From assembly GCF_047511655.1 (NCBI RefSeq), contig NC_133394.1:55398501-55462500 (forward strand): a stretch of 64,000 nucleotides of DNA, given 5' to 3'. The first letter of the stretch is position 1, and every line of letters begins with the position of its first letter. The stretch comes from Castor canadensis (taxonomy: Eukaryota; Chordata; Mammalia; Rodentia; Castoridae). The position numbers and the translations under genes are program-made. The notes beneath the pieces were generated by a model that saw nothing but the letters and a program-made list of their open reading frames with translations, was not told where the DNA came from and ran no database searches. Below, piece after piece: positions 1 to 12,984 of the stretch.

Positions 1-3000
1 AAATTCAACAAAGAAATTCTAGAACTAAATGATACCATAAACTAAATGGACTCAACTGATGTCTATAGAATATTTCATCCAATAAAGTCACTATATACAT
101 TCTTCTCAGAAGGCTATGGACCTTTCTCCAAAATAGGTCATATCTTAGGGCATAAAGCAAGCCTCAACAAATATAAGAAAGTAGAAATAACCCCCTGCAT
201 TGTATCTGATCACAATGCATTAAAACTAGAATTTAAAACAAAAGGAACAGCAGAAAATATGTAAAAAATTGGAGGCTGAATGACACATTGCTCAAGGATC
301 AGTGGGTCATAGAAGAAATAAGAGAGGAAATCAGAAGGTTCTTGGAAGCTAATGAAAATGAAAATACACCTGCCAGAACTTATGGGACCAAGCAAGGGCA
401 GTCCTAAGAGGAAAGTTTATAGCCATGAGTGCATATATTAAAAGGACAAAAGATCTCAAATAAACAACCTAATGCTACATCTCTAACTCCCAGAAAAACA
501 AGACAAGCAAACCAAAAACAAAGCAGAAGGAGAGAAATAACAAAAATAAGGGCCAAAATTAATGAAATAGAGACCAAAAAAAAAAAAAAAAACCATACAA
601 AGAATCAATGAAACAAAGAGCTGTTTCTCTGAAAACATAAACAGGATTGAAAAGCCCCTGTAAATCTGACTGAAATAAGTAGAGAAAAGACCCAAATTAG
701 TAAAATCAGAAACTAAACATAAGAGATAGCAACAAGCACTAAGGAAATTCAAGGAATCATCAGAGACTACTTTGAGAACCTATATTCCAATAAATTGAAA
801 ACTCCTGAAGAAATGGTCAAATTTCTAGATACTTATGACAACACAAACCTGAACCAAGAGGATGTTAGCCACCTACAAATATTTATAACATGTAATGAAA
901 TTGAAGTAGCAATAAAGAGTCTCAAAAAATGAAAATTCCAGGACCTGAAGGATTCTCAGCTGAATTCTACCAGACCTTCAAAGAGGAACTAATAACAACA
1001 CTCCTTAAAGTTTTCCACAAAATAGAAAGGGAAGGGAACACTGTATAACTCATTCTATGGAGCCAGGATTATACTCATCTCAAAATCAGACAAAGACACA
1101 TTGTAAAAGAAGAACTACAGGCTAATCTCCTTAATGAACATCGATGAAAAAATCTCAATAAAATAATGGCAAACCTAATCCAACAACACATCAGAAAGAT
1201 CATTCACCATGGCCAAGTCAGCTTCACCCCAGGAATGCAGGAATGGTTCAACAACCCAAACTGGTAAATGTAATATAGCACATTAATAGAAGCAAAGACA
1301 AAAACCACATGATCATCTCAATAGATGCAAAAAAAGCCTTTGACAAGATGCAAAACCACTTCATGATAAAAGCTCTAAGAAAACTAGGAATAGAAGGAAT
1401 GTACCTTAACATTGTAAACGCTATATATGACAAACCTACAGCCAACATCATACTTGATGGTGAAAAACTGAAACCATTTCCCCTAAAATCAGGAATGAGA
1501 CAAGGGTTCTCACTATCCCTACTCCTATTCAACATAGTCCTGGAATTCCTACCCAGAGCAATTAGGCAAGAAGAAATAAAAGGAATACAAATAGGTAAAG
1601 AAACTGTCAAAATATCCCTATTTGCAGATGATATAATCCTATACCTTAAAGACCCAAAAAAACTACTCAAAAACTCTTAGACACCATAAAAAGCTTTAGC
1701 AAGGTGGCAAGATACAAAATCAACTTACAAAAATCATTAGCCTTTCTATACACCAACAACAAACAAATTGAGAAGGAATATATGGAAACAATTCCATTTA
1801 CAATAGCCTCAAAAAGTTAAACAACTAGGAGTAAACTTAACAAAGGATGTGAATGACTTCTACAAGGAGAATTACAAAACCCTGAAGAAAGAGCTTGAGG
1901 AAGATTACAGAAGATGGAAAGATCTCCCATGCTCATGGATTGGTAGAATCAACATAGTAAAAATGGCTATACTACCAAAAGCAATCTACATGTTTAATGC
2001 AATTCCCATCAAAGTCCCAATGACTTTCATCACAGAGATTGATGAAAGATCATTTGGAAAAAGAAGAGACCATGAATAGCCCAGGCTATACTCAGCAAAA
2101 ACAGCAATGCTGGAGGTATCACAATACCAGACTTCAAACAGTATTACAAAGCAATAGCAATAAAAACAGACATGAAGACCAGTAGAACAGAATAGAGGAA
2201 CTGGACACAAATCCATACAACTATACTCACCTCATTTTTGACAAAGTGCCAAAAATATACTATGGAAAAAGACAGCCTCTTCAACAAATGTTGCTGGGAA
2301 AACTGGTTTTCCATCTGCAAGAAACCAAAATTAGATCCATGCCTATCACCCTGTACTAGAACCAATTCAAAATGGATCAAGGACCTTAACATCAGACCCA
2401 AAACTCTGAAGTTATTTCAGGAAGGAGCAGAAAACACTCTGGAAATAATAGGTATAGGCAAGGACTTCCTCAATACCACCTCAGCAGCTCAGCAACTAAG
2501 AGAAAGGATGGACAAATGGGACTTCATAAAATTAAAAGCTTCTGCACAACAAAAGAAATGGTCTCTAAACTGAAGAGACCACCCACAGAGTGGGAGAAAA
2601 TATTTGCCAGCTATACATCACACAAGGGACTGATAACCAGAATATACAGGGAACTTAAGAAACTAAACTCTCCCAAAATCAATGAACCAATAAAGTAATG
2701 GGCAAGTGAACTAAACAGAACTTTCTTAAAAGAAGAAATTCAAATGGCCAAAAAAGACATGAAAAAATGCTCACCATCTCCAGCCATAAAGGAAATGCAA
2801 ATCAAAGCCACACTAATCATCAAAAACACCACCAACATGTATTGGTGAGAATGTAGGGAAAAAGGAACCCTCTTACACTGCTGGTGAGAATACAAACTAG
2901 TGTAGCCACTCTGGAAAACAATTTGAAGGCTTCTTAAAAGTCTAAACATAAATCTGCCATATGATCCAGTAATCCCACTCCTGGGGATAGACCCAAAGGA

Positions 3001-3355
3001 ATGCAACACAGGTTACTCCAAAGGCATCTGCACCCCCATGTTTATTGCAGCACTATTCACAATAGCCAAGTTATGGAAACAACCAAGGTACCCCACTACT
3101 GACAAATGGATCAAGAAAATGTGGTACTTGTACACAATGGAATTTTACTCAGCCATGAAGAGGAGTGAAATCTTACCATTCTCAAATAAATGGATGGAAC
3201 TGGAGAACATCATCCTGAGTGAGGTTAGCCAGGCTCAGAAGACCAAAAATCGTATGTTATTCCTCATTGCGGACTTTAGATCTAGGGCAAATACAGAAAT
3301 GTTGGACTTTGGTCAGATGACAAGGAGAGAGCACATTTGGGAGGTATGGGGATAG
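1..3355 (+). pseudogene. L1 ORF2 (endonuclease/reverse transcriptase), broken
   Basis: ORF2p nicks DNA and reverse transcribes L1 RNA at the nick. The surviving pieces lie in several frames: endonuclease C-terminus at 46-264 (His and Asp-His residues of the active site visible), RT fingers and palm at 1309-1680 (Asp-Ala-Lys-Lys-Ala-Phe-Asp block and FADD), thumb/connector at 1849-2079 and 2238-2573, and the C-terminal region at 3038-3355. Stops and frameshifts separate them, and an A-run at about 578-592 is one frameshift point. The last piece reads past the stop position seen in the sister copy that ends near 58660, so the 3' terminus is also shifted. No functional protein is expected. Confidence 0.92.
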
Positions 3356-3627
3356 GTAGAAAACCCAAAACATGAAAGAGGAACTAATACAGAAACCTTA
3401 AAGCGATAGAGGTCAACACAAGAAGGGGATCAGGAACCAGTGTAAAGATTAGTTAGAGATGAATCAACTTGGGTTGTAACACATTTGTACATGGAAGCAA
3501 TGCTAGGAATCTCTCTGTATAGCTATCCTTAACTCAACTATCAAAAACGCTTTGTCTTTCTTATTATGCTTATGTCTTCTCTTCAACAAAATTAGAGATA
3601 AGGACAGAACATGTTCTGCCTGAAAGT

Positions 3628-3672
3628 GAGGGGAGTTTGGAGGGATAGGGTGGGGGCGGTGGTCAGGGGGTA
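3628..3672 (+). other. G-rich tract in L1 3' UTR
   Basis: The plus strand carries several runs of three to five G separated by short spacers, enough for a G-quadruplex. G-rich 3' UTR tracts are a known feature of mammalian L1 elements. C-rich counterparts occur near the 3' ends of the minus-strand L1s at about 58250-58290 and 60325-60365. Confidence 0.7.
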
Positions 3673-4794
3673 GAAGTGATCCAAACAATGTACCCACACA
3701 TGAATAAATGAATAATAAAAAAAATTTTAAATGAAAAATAAAAATAAAAGACAAGTATATCAATGCTTGATAAAACACAAGAGAAACTGCATGTCATTTC
3801 CACATGATCTGGCAGGGATATTATTTAATGGCATGAAGAATGGGCTTATAAACTGATTCCTGCATTCTTTTCCTTTTCTGTAATTCAAACAAGAAATAAA
3901 TGACCAAACAAAGCAGGAAAGTAGAATTTCAGGAACTTTTATTTTACCTTTCTGACATAACTTCCAGTTATCTACACTGGAATGCTTTTCCTAACTGGCA
4001 GATTATCTGTGTAAAAGTTCCAAAGATCATTTTTTGCTCAGGAATGAAACTAGACATGTTTTTTGAGGTTTCATCTGAGGGTTACTCCATCATCTAAGTA
4101 AGCTGCTCAATGTTAACTATCTCAGATTTGCAATTTTAGGAGGCTGAGATTACATCTTACTTATTGACACATATATTAGAAAATATATCTATTAGGAGGG
4201 GAGCCCAATCAGAATGTACTATAGAGGCCAATATGACAAACCATCCAAAGTCAATGAGACCACAAGAGGCATTGCCAATAATCATATGATGCACCATCTG
4301 ACATTGGATATCTGGCTCTGTCAAGCAGTCAGATGACTGCAGCGTCCCTACACCTGCATACAGAAAAGACTAAAGAAAGTATTTATATCTCTGCAGTCTC
4401 ATTGTCATAGATGATATATTTTGTCTATAATCCTTATATTTCTCAAGCTTTCTACAGTCAGCATTGTTTAAAATGTAAGATTAGAAAAGGCAGTGGTATA
4501 TTTAATACGCAGAAAAGACAGCACATGAATTGCCCACAGATTGGCTTGAAGAGAGTTAAAGAATCAGAAATAGGACCAGTTCGTAGTGGGTATCTCCAGG
4601 AATTAACACAAGTGTTTCCCAAAAGCAACTGTACAAAAGAAAAACCATGAAAGAAGACAAAAATGAAACAGTCAGTGAATCAAAACTCCCCAAAACTGAG
4701 ATTCATTATACAAACCAATATTAAGAATGATAGAAAAACCGGAAAGTACAGAAGGTGCAGGAACATATTCTGGAGAATCTAAAGTACATCCAGT

Positions 4795-4930
4795 GCTCAT
4801 CAGTATTCATTTATTCATCTATTCAGAACTCCTACCATGTGCCTAAACGTGTGCTAGGGCCTGGACAATAGCCAAAAAAGCAGACTCAGATCATCCTTTC
4901 TTGGAGCTCACAGTGCTGTGAAGGAGGAGG
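4795..4930 (+). repeat. L2-type LINE 3' remnant
   Basis: The order of a 'cattcattca'-like start, a 'ctaccatgtgcc'-like block, a 'gtgctagggcctgg'-like block and a 'ggagctcacagtg'-like block matches the familiar L2 3' region, heavily mutated. Identification is from memory of the family's word order; boundaries are approximate. Confidence 0.55.
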
Positions 4931-6817
4931 CATTAATCAGTTCATTGTGGATCAATGAAATTATAAGCCACAATGAGTATAATGAGTGGAAATTCAAAGT
5001 GGCATGGATGAATGCACAATAGGAGAATTCAGTCTTTTCTGGGAAGTTAGCAGAGGGCCAAGGCTGATTTTCCTTGGAATCCTGAATTATGCTATAGCCA
5101 CATCCTCTAGCAGGGTTATTTGACAAACCAGAAAATATTGACAGCATTGTTTTTGTCATTCAAAAAAGATGACCTTAATTTTGAAAGAAAGGGGATTTTA
5201 AAAGAGTTGTTATAATCAGTTTTTAAGACACTTTGCACAAACATTTACAAAGAAAGGAGACATAATCACAAGCAATATTTGGGAACATTCTAAATGATTT
5301 TTAGTAATATGTGACACATTATATGAGTGTCATAAAAGGAAATGTATATTTTGCCTTCAGATTCTGGCATAAATATTTACACTGAAATAAACATTTTCTT
5401 TTGGAAATAAGTATTTTTGTTTTCAGGTTCATGCAAGTTTATTGTTTAGAAATTATTTTCTTTTTAAGTTGCAGAAAGGGTAGAAGTCTACAGTAGTACA
5501 ATATCATGCTATTGAGAAAAGTTTAATTTTTTTCCTGGGCTGCTCATATACATCAAGTTACTTCCAAAATGAGGAAAAGCAAGACTTTAACAGCTAGTCT
5601 ATATAACAAATAATTAACTCAATGTCAGTTTACCTGATAATCAAAAAATCAGACTAGAGATTTGGTCAATTCCTGAGTATTTTAGAAAATAACTGATGAA
5701 AATAAAACTGTTAAAGTACACTTCAGAATGTGCTTGGGATTCTTGTATTATGACTGGAGCATTACATTTTTAAAGTCAAAGTTAGACTCCTCTTTGAAAT
5801 ATTCCTTAAGAAAAAGGCTAAGTTTAAAAGTTTTAGAAGTTTATTTATGGGGTTTCAGATTTCACAATGAAGCTAATCTTTAACAAACTATCACTTGTTG
5901 AGATTTGGAGTAATGTTAAAGAAAAATATCCACATCACTTGAAAAATTTTGTTAAAATACTTCCTCCCTTTTCTAACTACATATTTGTGTGAGGTCAAGT
6001 TTTCTTCACAGACTTCAACCAAAATACCACATTGCAACCAACTGAATGCAGAAGCAAGTAAGATAATCCAATTGTCTTTTATTAAGCTGTACATTAAAGT
6101 CATTTACAAAAATGTAAAACAGTATCACTCCTCACCATATGACTATATATAGTCTGCTTTGTTTCAAAAACTATGCTACCTATGTTAACATGTAATGTAT
6201 TTAACAGTACATCATTGATTTATTTAAATAAATTAGGAAGTATTTCTAAAATTTCTGCTTTAATATCTAATATGGTAAATACCAACAGATGTGACTTGCA
6301 TAAATAAATGTCTTTGGTGGTCTTCAATAATTTTTAAGAAGTTTGTAAATGGGTCTCAGGAGCCTGGATATGTACAATTTCTGCTTATGATTTTTACTGA
6401 TTATAATCTTACATCACTCCTAGGATGCTTTAGGCACAATATACTCCTTACAGTTTACAAATAATACATTTTAACTTTCACTGAGTGGTTTTCCTCAATG
6501 CCATAGACAAATTAGTAATGCCCAAGAAAGGGCAGGCTAGTTGTCCTTGCAGGTTTTTACAGATTCAGGAAAACAGGAAAGAACTATCATCAAAATTTAT
6601 AAAATTATTATCAAACGACATCACCTATGATGGGATTATAACATATATGCTTTAAAAATTGAAAATAGCTATATTTTTCCTAATTATAAAATCATTAGTA
6701 AGTCTGTATAAGATGAATAGTCTATAAGTCATCCAAACCTATTCATCCAAAGACAGAGTTAACATTCTGATATATTTTTTCAGAATTTTTTCCATATTAT
6801 ATGCTATGTGTGACCAT

Positions 6818-6850
6818 ATGTGTGTGTGTTTGTATGTGTGTGTTTATGTG
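6818..6850. repeat. Imperfect TG-rich microsatellite
   Basis: Interrupted TG dinucleotide runs. Confidence 0.8.
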
Positions 6851-8809
6851 TAATCACTCATATATCAAGTTAGCTCTAAGAACTCCATGGTAAGAAAGAA
6901 TTCTAGTTTGGAAATTTCTGGATTCTGAGAATCAATAAGACCTGAGTCAGAAAGTTACTGTATTAACCTAGGTGTTAATTTCATTCAATCAAATGTGAAC
7001 TACATTACATACTATAATAATTAAGTTCTGAATCTAAAATGCAGCTGAAGAACAGATCTGCACATCAAACTTTTCCAATTAAAAATGCTAAGACTTGCTA
7101 ATATACCAAAACCATTCAATAAGTATATTACAACACAGAAACAAATGGGAATAAGCAAATAAATTCTCACAGTGATTTTTGGTATTTTTTAATAACAAGA
7201 ATATCTGTATTTCTAAAAATCCTGTATAGATACCTAATTATCATACTGGATAATTACCTAAACATCTTACTGGATAAAGTAAATCTTATCTTATTTATTT
7301 TAGCCTAAAAATCTCACTTAAAAGTAATATATTATACATTACTGACAATTAAGTTGTATGAAAGGTAAGAAGTAATTAACATGGAATATTTCTTAAAGGT
7401 CACCTGATTTTAATTTTCCCTCAGATGTCTTATTCACCTTCACTATGAGAAATATTAACTTTCCATAGATTAGGCAGGTTGCAGCAATATTTTAAGAGGG
7501 GACAAATATGGTAAAACTGATGATAATGGATAAAGTTGAAAAGAAAAACTCCAAAATAAGCTGGTGAATGAAATATTTCTCATTTGCCTTGTCACTATTT
7601 CTACTAGGTAGTTTTGATTACATAATCTGCTAACCTAAAATAGAAAATACGTGCTATGTGGCCTCCTGAGCTATTTAATATATTAGTTCAGGTATCAATG
7701 ACAAGTTCTAGCAATCAGATTTTGAACAATAATTATTTAAAATAAATTATGGAAACCATCCCCACTGTTTTAAAAGTATAAAAAGGCTAGATTAAATGAG
7801 CTGAATTTATAGTGAAATTAATCTATAGTTTTGACTTAATAGGCATTCTTTGTAAACTAATTTTAATTAAATGTAAACTTTAATTTTAAACTATTTCTTA
7901 TTGATTTCAAAGTTGTCTAGCACACTACCCATTTACATATAGTACAAATATGAACTGATTAGGCATCAACTGTGAAAAAGGCATTTATAAACTAATGCAA
8001 AGGTTCCTCAAACAATGAAATGTTGTAAAATTGGTGCAAACAGGCAAATATCAGAATCATCTTACCTTGTGCTTTCAGTTTAAACAATGTTAATCTGATA
8101 ATTCAGTTAAGGGGAATATTTAATAAATATGAGTACCTGCTAAAAGCATAGACATTAGTTGCAGAATTTACAGACATCGCAGTTTAATTCAAGCAAACAT
8201 AAAAAGTAGACCTCAAAAACTTCCATTTATATGCATATACATGTTCTCACAGGCTGTATGAAGTTACCACCATGTTCATTTCAAGATGGATATGTAGAGC
8301 ATTTACTTCAGTTTACAAAGATTGGGCATCAAACAATCTACAGAAGCTTTTTATAGGCTTTAAAAGAGTTCTAATCATCCGTGCCAACTGCACTCCTTTC
8401 TCAACACAAAACTGCTTTTGAAACCAAGCATTCATTGGCTAAAACAAGGCATCTGCTGTTAAGGAGATTGATTATCCTGGGGCCTGACCTAATTGGGAGA
8501 TTAGATATGGTTCTCTACTCTGGATAGCATGGTTTGTACAGAAAAAAATAATACCAGAAAGAGCAAACTTCTCTTAAACACAAATGCACTTTCATTTTAT
8601 TCTAATTTTCTTTAAATAGAAACAAACATTACTGCAAATGTCAAGTTGGTGAGATTGCTGTGTTATGAGTTACAAATTCCTTGAATTCACCAGGTCATTT
8701 CTTTAGTAATGGGTATATATCATAACATAAATCAAACATTCTCAAATAAATGACTTTTTTGGTCAAATCCCACAGTACCTTGGAATTTTTGGAATTAAGA
8801 TGATGGTAT

Positions 8810-8811
<2 letters not shown>

Positions 8812-8848
<37 letters not shown>
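8812..8848. repeat. (CA)n microsatellite
   Basis: About 18 uninterrupted CA units. Likely length-polymorphic. Confidence 0.97.
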
Positions 8849-10355
8849 CATTTTTTTGGTGATGGTATCAATGTTATCCTTTTTGTGTATCCTTTTTGTG
8901 TTTCTGTTGTGGCTTACATATCAGTTTATTTCCCCCAAATGCAGACATCACCTCATTCTGTAACTAATTGCATTTTTCTTCTGAGCCTTTGACAATCAGA
9001 CCTTTGTTAATTCTATTCACCAATATATCAGAGTCAGGTCATCCATCCAAAAAATGACAAAAGACCCAGATGCTCATATAAATTGCACTACCCAAAAGTA
9101 CTGCCCTCTTCCTCCATGCAGACACACAACATGACCCTTCCCATTTTTTTCAGCCCCATTGTTTCCACATAATCTGTTATGCTTGGAAAAAGTGGCTATT
9201 CACAGGCTGTAAGAAACATTATGCTTTATTTACATAGCAAATTAAATAGCATGTTAAATTTGAAGTTAGATATAATTTTTATACAAAGTTTGAGGTAGTC
9301 TATTCCAATTGAACTTCAAAATGGATCCTTTTTCCAGAATATCTATTTTTTATCCCTTCTTGAGCCCTTGAGATAAAACCAATTTTAATTGTCCTCTTTA
9401 ACCAAAGACAAAAGGGTAAAAAAGAAGCTTTAGAATAGAAGTATTCAAGCAGAAGTGTAGGACTGAGTAATTCATAAAATATTGCATTTGTCAAGTTTGC
9501 TATTTATGCTTTCTTTAATACAATTTTCATTATGCACTAATTACTCAGAATTTTTATCTTCTAAAGCCTGAAGTAACTTAGTAATAATTTCAAGATATTT
9601 GGGATCTACTATAGTGATGCTTTTAAAGGAATGTTATTACAGATTCAAATGTGAGTGTACATATATATACATTCTAGAATTAGAATGAATTATATTAATT
9701 CTATTCATTTTTCATCCCTCATGTATTTTACTTCATACATTATGATATTCACTATTTTGGACATAAGTTATTATAAGAGAAGGCAGAAAGAGACATTTTA
9801 TCCAGACAGAAACCAACAGCAACACTTTGGTATTTTTATATTTCCTTAAAAACATTAAACTAATATAGATGAGTTTTGAGCCTTAGTTTTAAAGACCTTC
9901 AGTTTTAATTAAAGTTGGGTAAGAATTTAGTAAAATCATAAGAAACTTACAGAACGTAACAAGCATTAGTGTCTTTCCTTTCAGTTACAAATATAGCCAC
10001 ACTAAATTTAATATACTTGTTTGGCATAAGACAGGAAAAAATAAATACTAAACATTAGTAACCATTAAAGCTTAGTGAGTACTGTGGAATGCACTAGTAA
10101 CATTAGGAAATTAAGGACTCAGGCCATGAGTTTGTTGGGATTCTCTATACTGAGGCTGAAGTGGGGTTTTCTACTGTCAAATTGAAGGCCAAACAGAGCA
10201 TTAAAGCTCTTACAAAAAGAGCAATGAGCACAGTATAAAATGGGGAGATTGTTTGGAGTTGGGAACCAGCAGGAGGGTATAAGATAGAACTACTTCACAT
10301 GCAGATATGAAATCAGAATAATGAAGTTTATTAAAAGTTGCTTTAAAGGGGGGAT
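8849..10355. other. Intergenic DNA, nothing recognised
   Basis: AT-rich sequence with no exon, retrocopy or repeat that I can assign. Confidence 0.6.
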
Positions 10356-10357
10356 GG

Positions 10358-10655
10358 GAAATGGGCACAGTGGCTCATGCCTATAATCTCAGGTACTTGG
10401 AAGGTAGAGATTGTGGTTTGAGGCCAGCCTGGGCAAAAAGTTAGTGAGACAACATCTCCACCAATGCAGGAGGGGTGGCACATGTCTGTCATCCCAGCTA
10501 TATGAGAAGTGTAAATAAGAGGATTTTGGTCAAGACTAATTGCATAAATTTGAGACCCTATTCAAAAAATAACTCAAGCAAAAGGGCTAGAGTGTGGCTC
10601 AAGTGGTAGAATGCCTGTCCAGCAAGCACAAGGCCCTGTGTTCAAATCCCAAAGT
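10358..10655 (+). mobile_element. Composite SINE (two B1/Alu-like units plus ID-like unit)
   Basis: The left unit begins with a 'ggctcatgcctataatc' promoter-like block and contains 'gaggccagcctgggca'. A second, more decayed unit starts near 10473 ('gtggcacatgtctgtcatcc'). A tRNA-derived ID-like unit follows at about 10583-10652 with A-box ('ggctcaagtggtagaatg') and B-box ('gttcaaatccc') words of the RNA polymerase III internal promoter. Such B1-ID composites occur in non-murine rodents. There is no A-tail after the ID unit; the sequence passes straight into an L1 3'-UTR-like segment. Confidence 0.88.
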
Positions 10656-10785
10656 GGGGGAGGGGTAGAAAGGGGACAAGAAAGGGTAATAGGAGGGTGA
10701 ATGTGATTAAAGTACATGAGATGCATGTATGGAAATATCACAATAAAATCCTTTGTACATAAATATATACTAATACATAAAGAGA
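10656..10785 (+). mobile_element. L1 3'-UTR-like segment fused to the SINE
   Basis: It begins with a G-rich block and continues with 'ggtgaatgtgattaaagtac', an 'atgcatgtatggaaat' block and a 'taaatatatactaat' tail. The segment at 43650-43772 has the same order and the same start, and the 3' end of the older L1 near 18860-19078 is of similar build. The family is inferred to be an L1 3' UTR. Confidence 0.65.
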
Positions 10786-10799
10786 GAGAGAAAAAAAGA

Positions 10800-12029
10800 G
10801 CAATGGAAGACAGATTAAACAAGGCCAAGAGGAAAGGACAGGAGCTAAAGAGAACCAAATATCAGTGACAATGAAAGATAAGAAGAATGGGAAACATTCA
10901 CTGGAAATGATGAATAATTAAAATAGTGAAAGTTTTCAATGTCTAATACCTGGGAGTGAAACTGTACCTTTTTAAAACTGTACTTTACATTGGCTATAAT
11001 AAGGCTACTAAAATACTACTTGAAAATCCAAAACTTTTAGCCTGCCATGCAGATTCTCTACAGAAAAGAGTTAGATGCAATCTGATTGCATGAAGATTGT
11101 CCCAGGGAAAAAGTGAGTTACTTTAATGCTTCTACAATTTTGTTCCACTGACTTTAAATAATGGGTATGTGTGGCATCACATAGATGCCATTCCCTACGT
11201 ATCTACACCTAAAAATACTTTTTCCTACTTTGTATGGCACAGACTGGATTTCGTGTTCTTCATTAAACTTCCCCTAATAACCATTTCTATTAAACCACCC
11301 ATCTTTGCCTGACAAAGTACTGTTTAAATTTTAGGTCCTTCAAGAAACATTCTTTTAGTATTTTTTTTTAACTCACAGAATTCACATGCTAGTCAAGTGC
11401 TCTGCAACTGGAGACACTCTGTCAGCATTTCCTTTGGGCATTTTTAATTTTACAGCAAATACATACAGTCACTAGGTTCTCATCTTATTGCTCCTTATGT
11501 GCAGTGATTTTTGTGTACTGACTCCCCAACTATATTCACCAAGCTTGGCATGAATTCAGTCTCTTTTTCTCCTCCTCCTTCCTCTCTCTGTCCCCTTCTC
11601 CCTCCTCCTTTTTCTTCTTTTACTCTCATAAACACACAGAAGGACACTATGAGAGATATACAGTACTTGTACTTAATAAATATCCTTTGTGGAAAAAGGC
11701 TTTGTATTTTTATTTCTTCACAGTGGACTTCTCATTGTTCTCCATAATGACTGCTGCAAACTTCTTTCCAATTTTTTTCACTGATCTGACTCCATCTTTT
11801 CTCTTCTCTGCTTCCCTATTTTGTCCTTCCTCCACTGAAAAGCTAGGATTATTTTTTTACCTATGTTCCATCTCTCTCTTCTTTTCTTCCACATTTCCAG
11901 TTTCCTGAGGGAGGTACCTCTTTTTATGCTTATTCTCCATTTGTGTCCTTGATGTGTCTGACTCTTAGTTATACCTTTCCTTTCCTCTAAATATACTAAC
12001 AACCTTTCCCCTAAATATACTAACAATAA
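10800..12029. other. Intergenic DNA with polypyrimidine tracts
   Basis: No gene recognised. Dense C/T stretches occur at about 11560-11625 and 11790-11900. The small open frames here (11511-11747, 11687-11908, and antisense 11778-12026) owe their length to the low-complexity composition. Confidence 0.6.
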
Positions 12030-12168
12030 AATTTGCTGCCAGGCAAAGTGAACCTGACTGCCATCCCAATACTTATAGGCAGAGGCAGGTGGAACATGAG
12101 TTCAAGGCCAGCCTGGACTACGTAGCAAGACTTTGTCTCAAATCGATCAATCAATAAATAAAAACCTC
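12030..12168 (+). mobile_element. B1 SINE
   Basis: A 7SL-derived unit with 'ggcagaggcaggtgga', 'gagttcaaggccagcctgg' and 'gcaagactttgtctcaaa' in B1 order, ending in an A-rich tail with 'aatcaatcaataaataaa'-type variation. It is a monomer, unlike the composite at 10358. Confidence 0.9.
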
Positions 12169-12416
12169 CAAGACTTAGTGGGTTTTTTCCCACTTTCAAT
12201 TTCTCTTATAAACCTTTTACTTTCATTATTTGCCCTCAGTTATAAACAATTTTCAAGAAGGCCCTCCCCTTCCATGTCATCTAAATTGCTTTCTCTTATT
12301 CTCTTAATACATCAAAGAGCTTTTAAATACAAAATTTAATGTCATTTCCCCAGTAATTATCATTTGTGGTGATTTGTGTACTAAACTACTAAAATGACTG
12401 CTAAAACAGTATTTTT

Positions 12417-12497
12417 TTGGCAGCACTAGCATTTGAACTCAGGGCCTCATGCTTGCTAGGCAGGTACTTTTACAACTTAAGCAATTCCACCAGCCCT
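12417..12497 (-). mobile_element. ID-like SINE
   Basis: On the minus strand it reads 'agggctggtggaattgctt' to 'gcctagcaagcatgaggccc' and then a B-box-like 'gagttcaaatgc'. It has the same tRNA-derived design as the ID unit in the composite SINEs, here as a lone unit. Confidence 0.85.
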
Positions 12498-12984
12498 AAA
12501 ATAGTATTTACCTACCTAACCCAAGCTCATTTAGTAGGTTCTTACTACTTTTGTCTCTCATAATATGTTACCTTCTTTCAATTTCTTCTAAATTTCTCTC
12601 ACTATCTCTTATCCCTCAGTGTGTTATTTTATTTGTTCTTACACCTTCCATGCAAATCCCCCCTTCCATCCTTGAAATTGCCAGAAAGAAACCTAACCCA
12701 ATACCATAAACTTGGCATCAACTCAATGTATATAGCTCCACTATGACCTCTAAGAATCTAGACTTTATTCTTCAGAATTTGACCAAGCACCTCAAACACA
12801 TTCTGAAATGCCTCTCAAATTTGTCATCTCTTTATATTCCTACTGTACTGTCCATTCTCATTTCCTATTGTTGGAATTACCAGCAGAGTCGACAGGTCAA
12901 ACAATAGGTTGGATTTCAACTACCATTCTACCCTTTGGTCAGAATATTTGTGCAATGTAATGCACATTTTTAAAAGGTTCTTTT

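Larger units (their letters stand above)
1..3760 (+). mobile_element. LINE-1 retrotransposon, 3' part, running in from the left edge
   Basis: This L1 enters the window inside the ORF2 endonuclease domain and runs through reverse transcriptase, the C-terminal region, the 3' UTR and an A-rich tail. Landmarks in order are the endonuclease end with a Ser-Asp-His motif (about 205-215), the reverse-transcriptase FADD motif (about 1621-1632), the ORF2 C-terminus (3038-3355), a G-rich 3' UTR tract (3628-3672) and an A-rich end at about 3710-3760. The same layout recurs in reverse orientation at 45441-51025, 58195-60281 and 60282-64000, so all four belong to related subfamilies. The reading frame is broken many times, so the copy is dead. 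The 5' part lies outside the window. Confidence 0.95.
3761..8811. other. AT-rich intergenic DNA without a recognisable gene
   Basis: No open frame longer than about 85 codons and no splice-consistent exon chain was recognised. The stretch is strongly AT-rich. An L2-like remnant near 4795-4930 and a TG-rich tract at 6818-6850 are the only repeats I can name. The small open frames here lack any family signature and are probably chance. Confidence 0.7.

Noticed and set aside
8812-8848. Regularly spaced repeats as a CRISPR-like array
   Set aside because: Mammalian DNA; all short-period repeats are microsatellites or tandem duplications without spacer structure.
10583-10652. Possible tRNA gene (A- and B-box words)
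   Set aside because: The unit is the tRNA-derived part of a composite SINE; no cloverleaf can be drawn.
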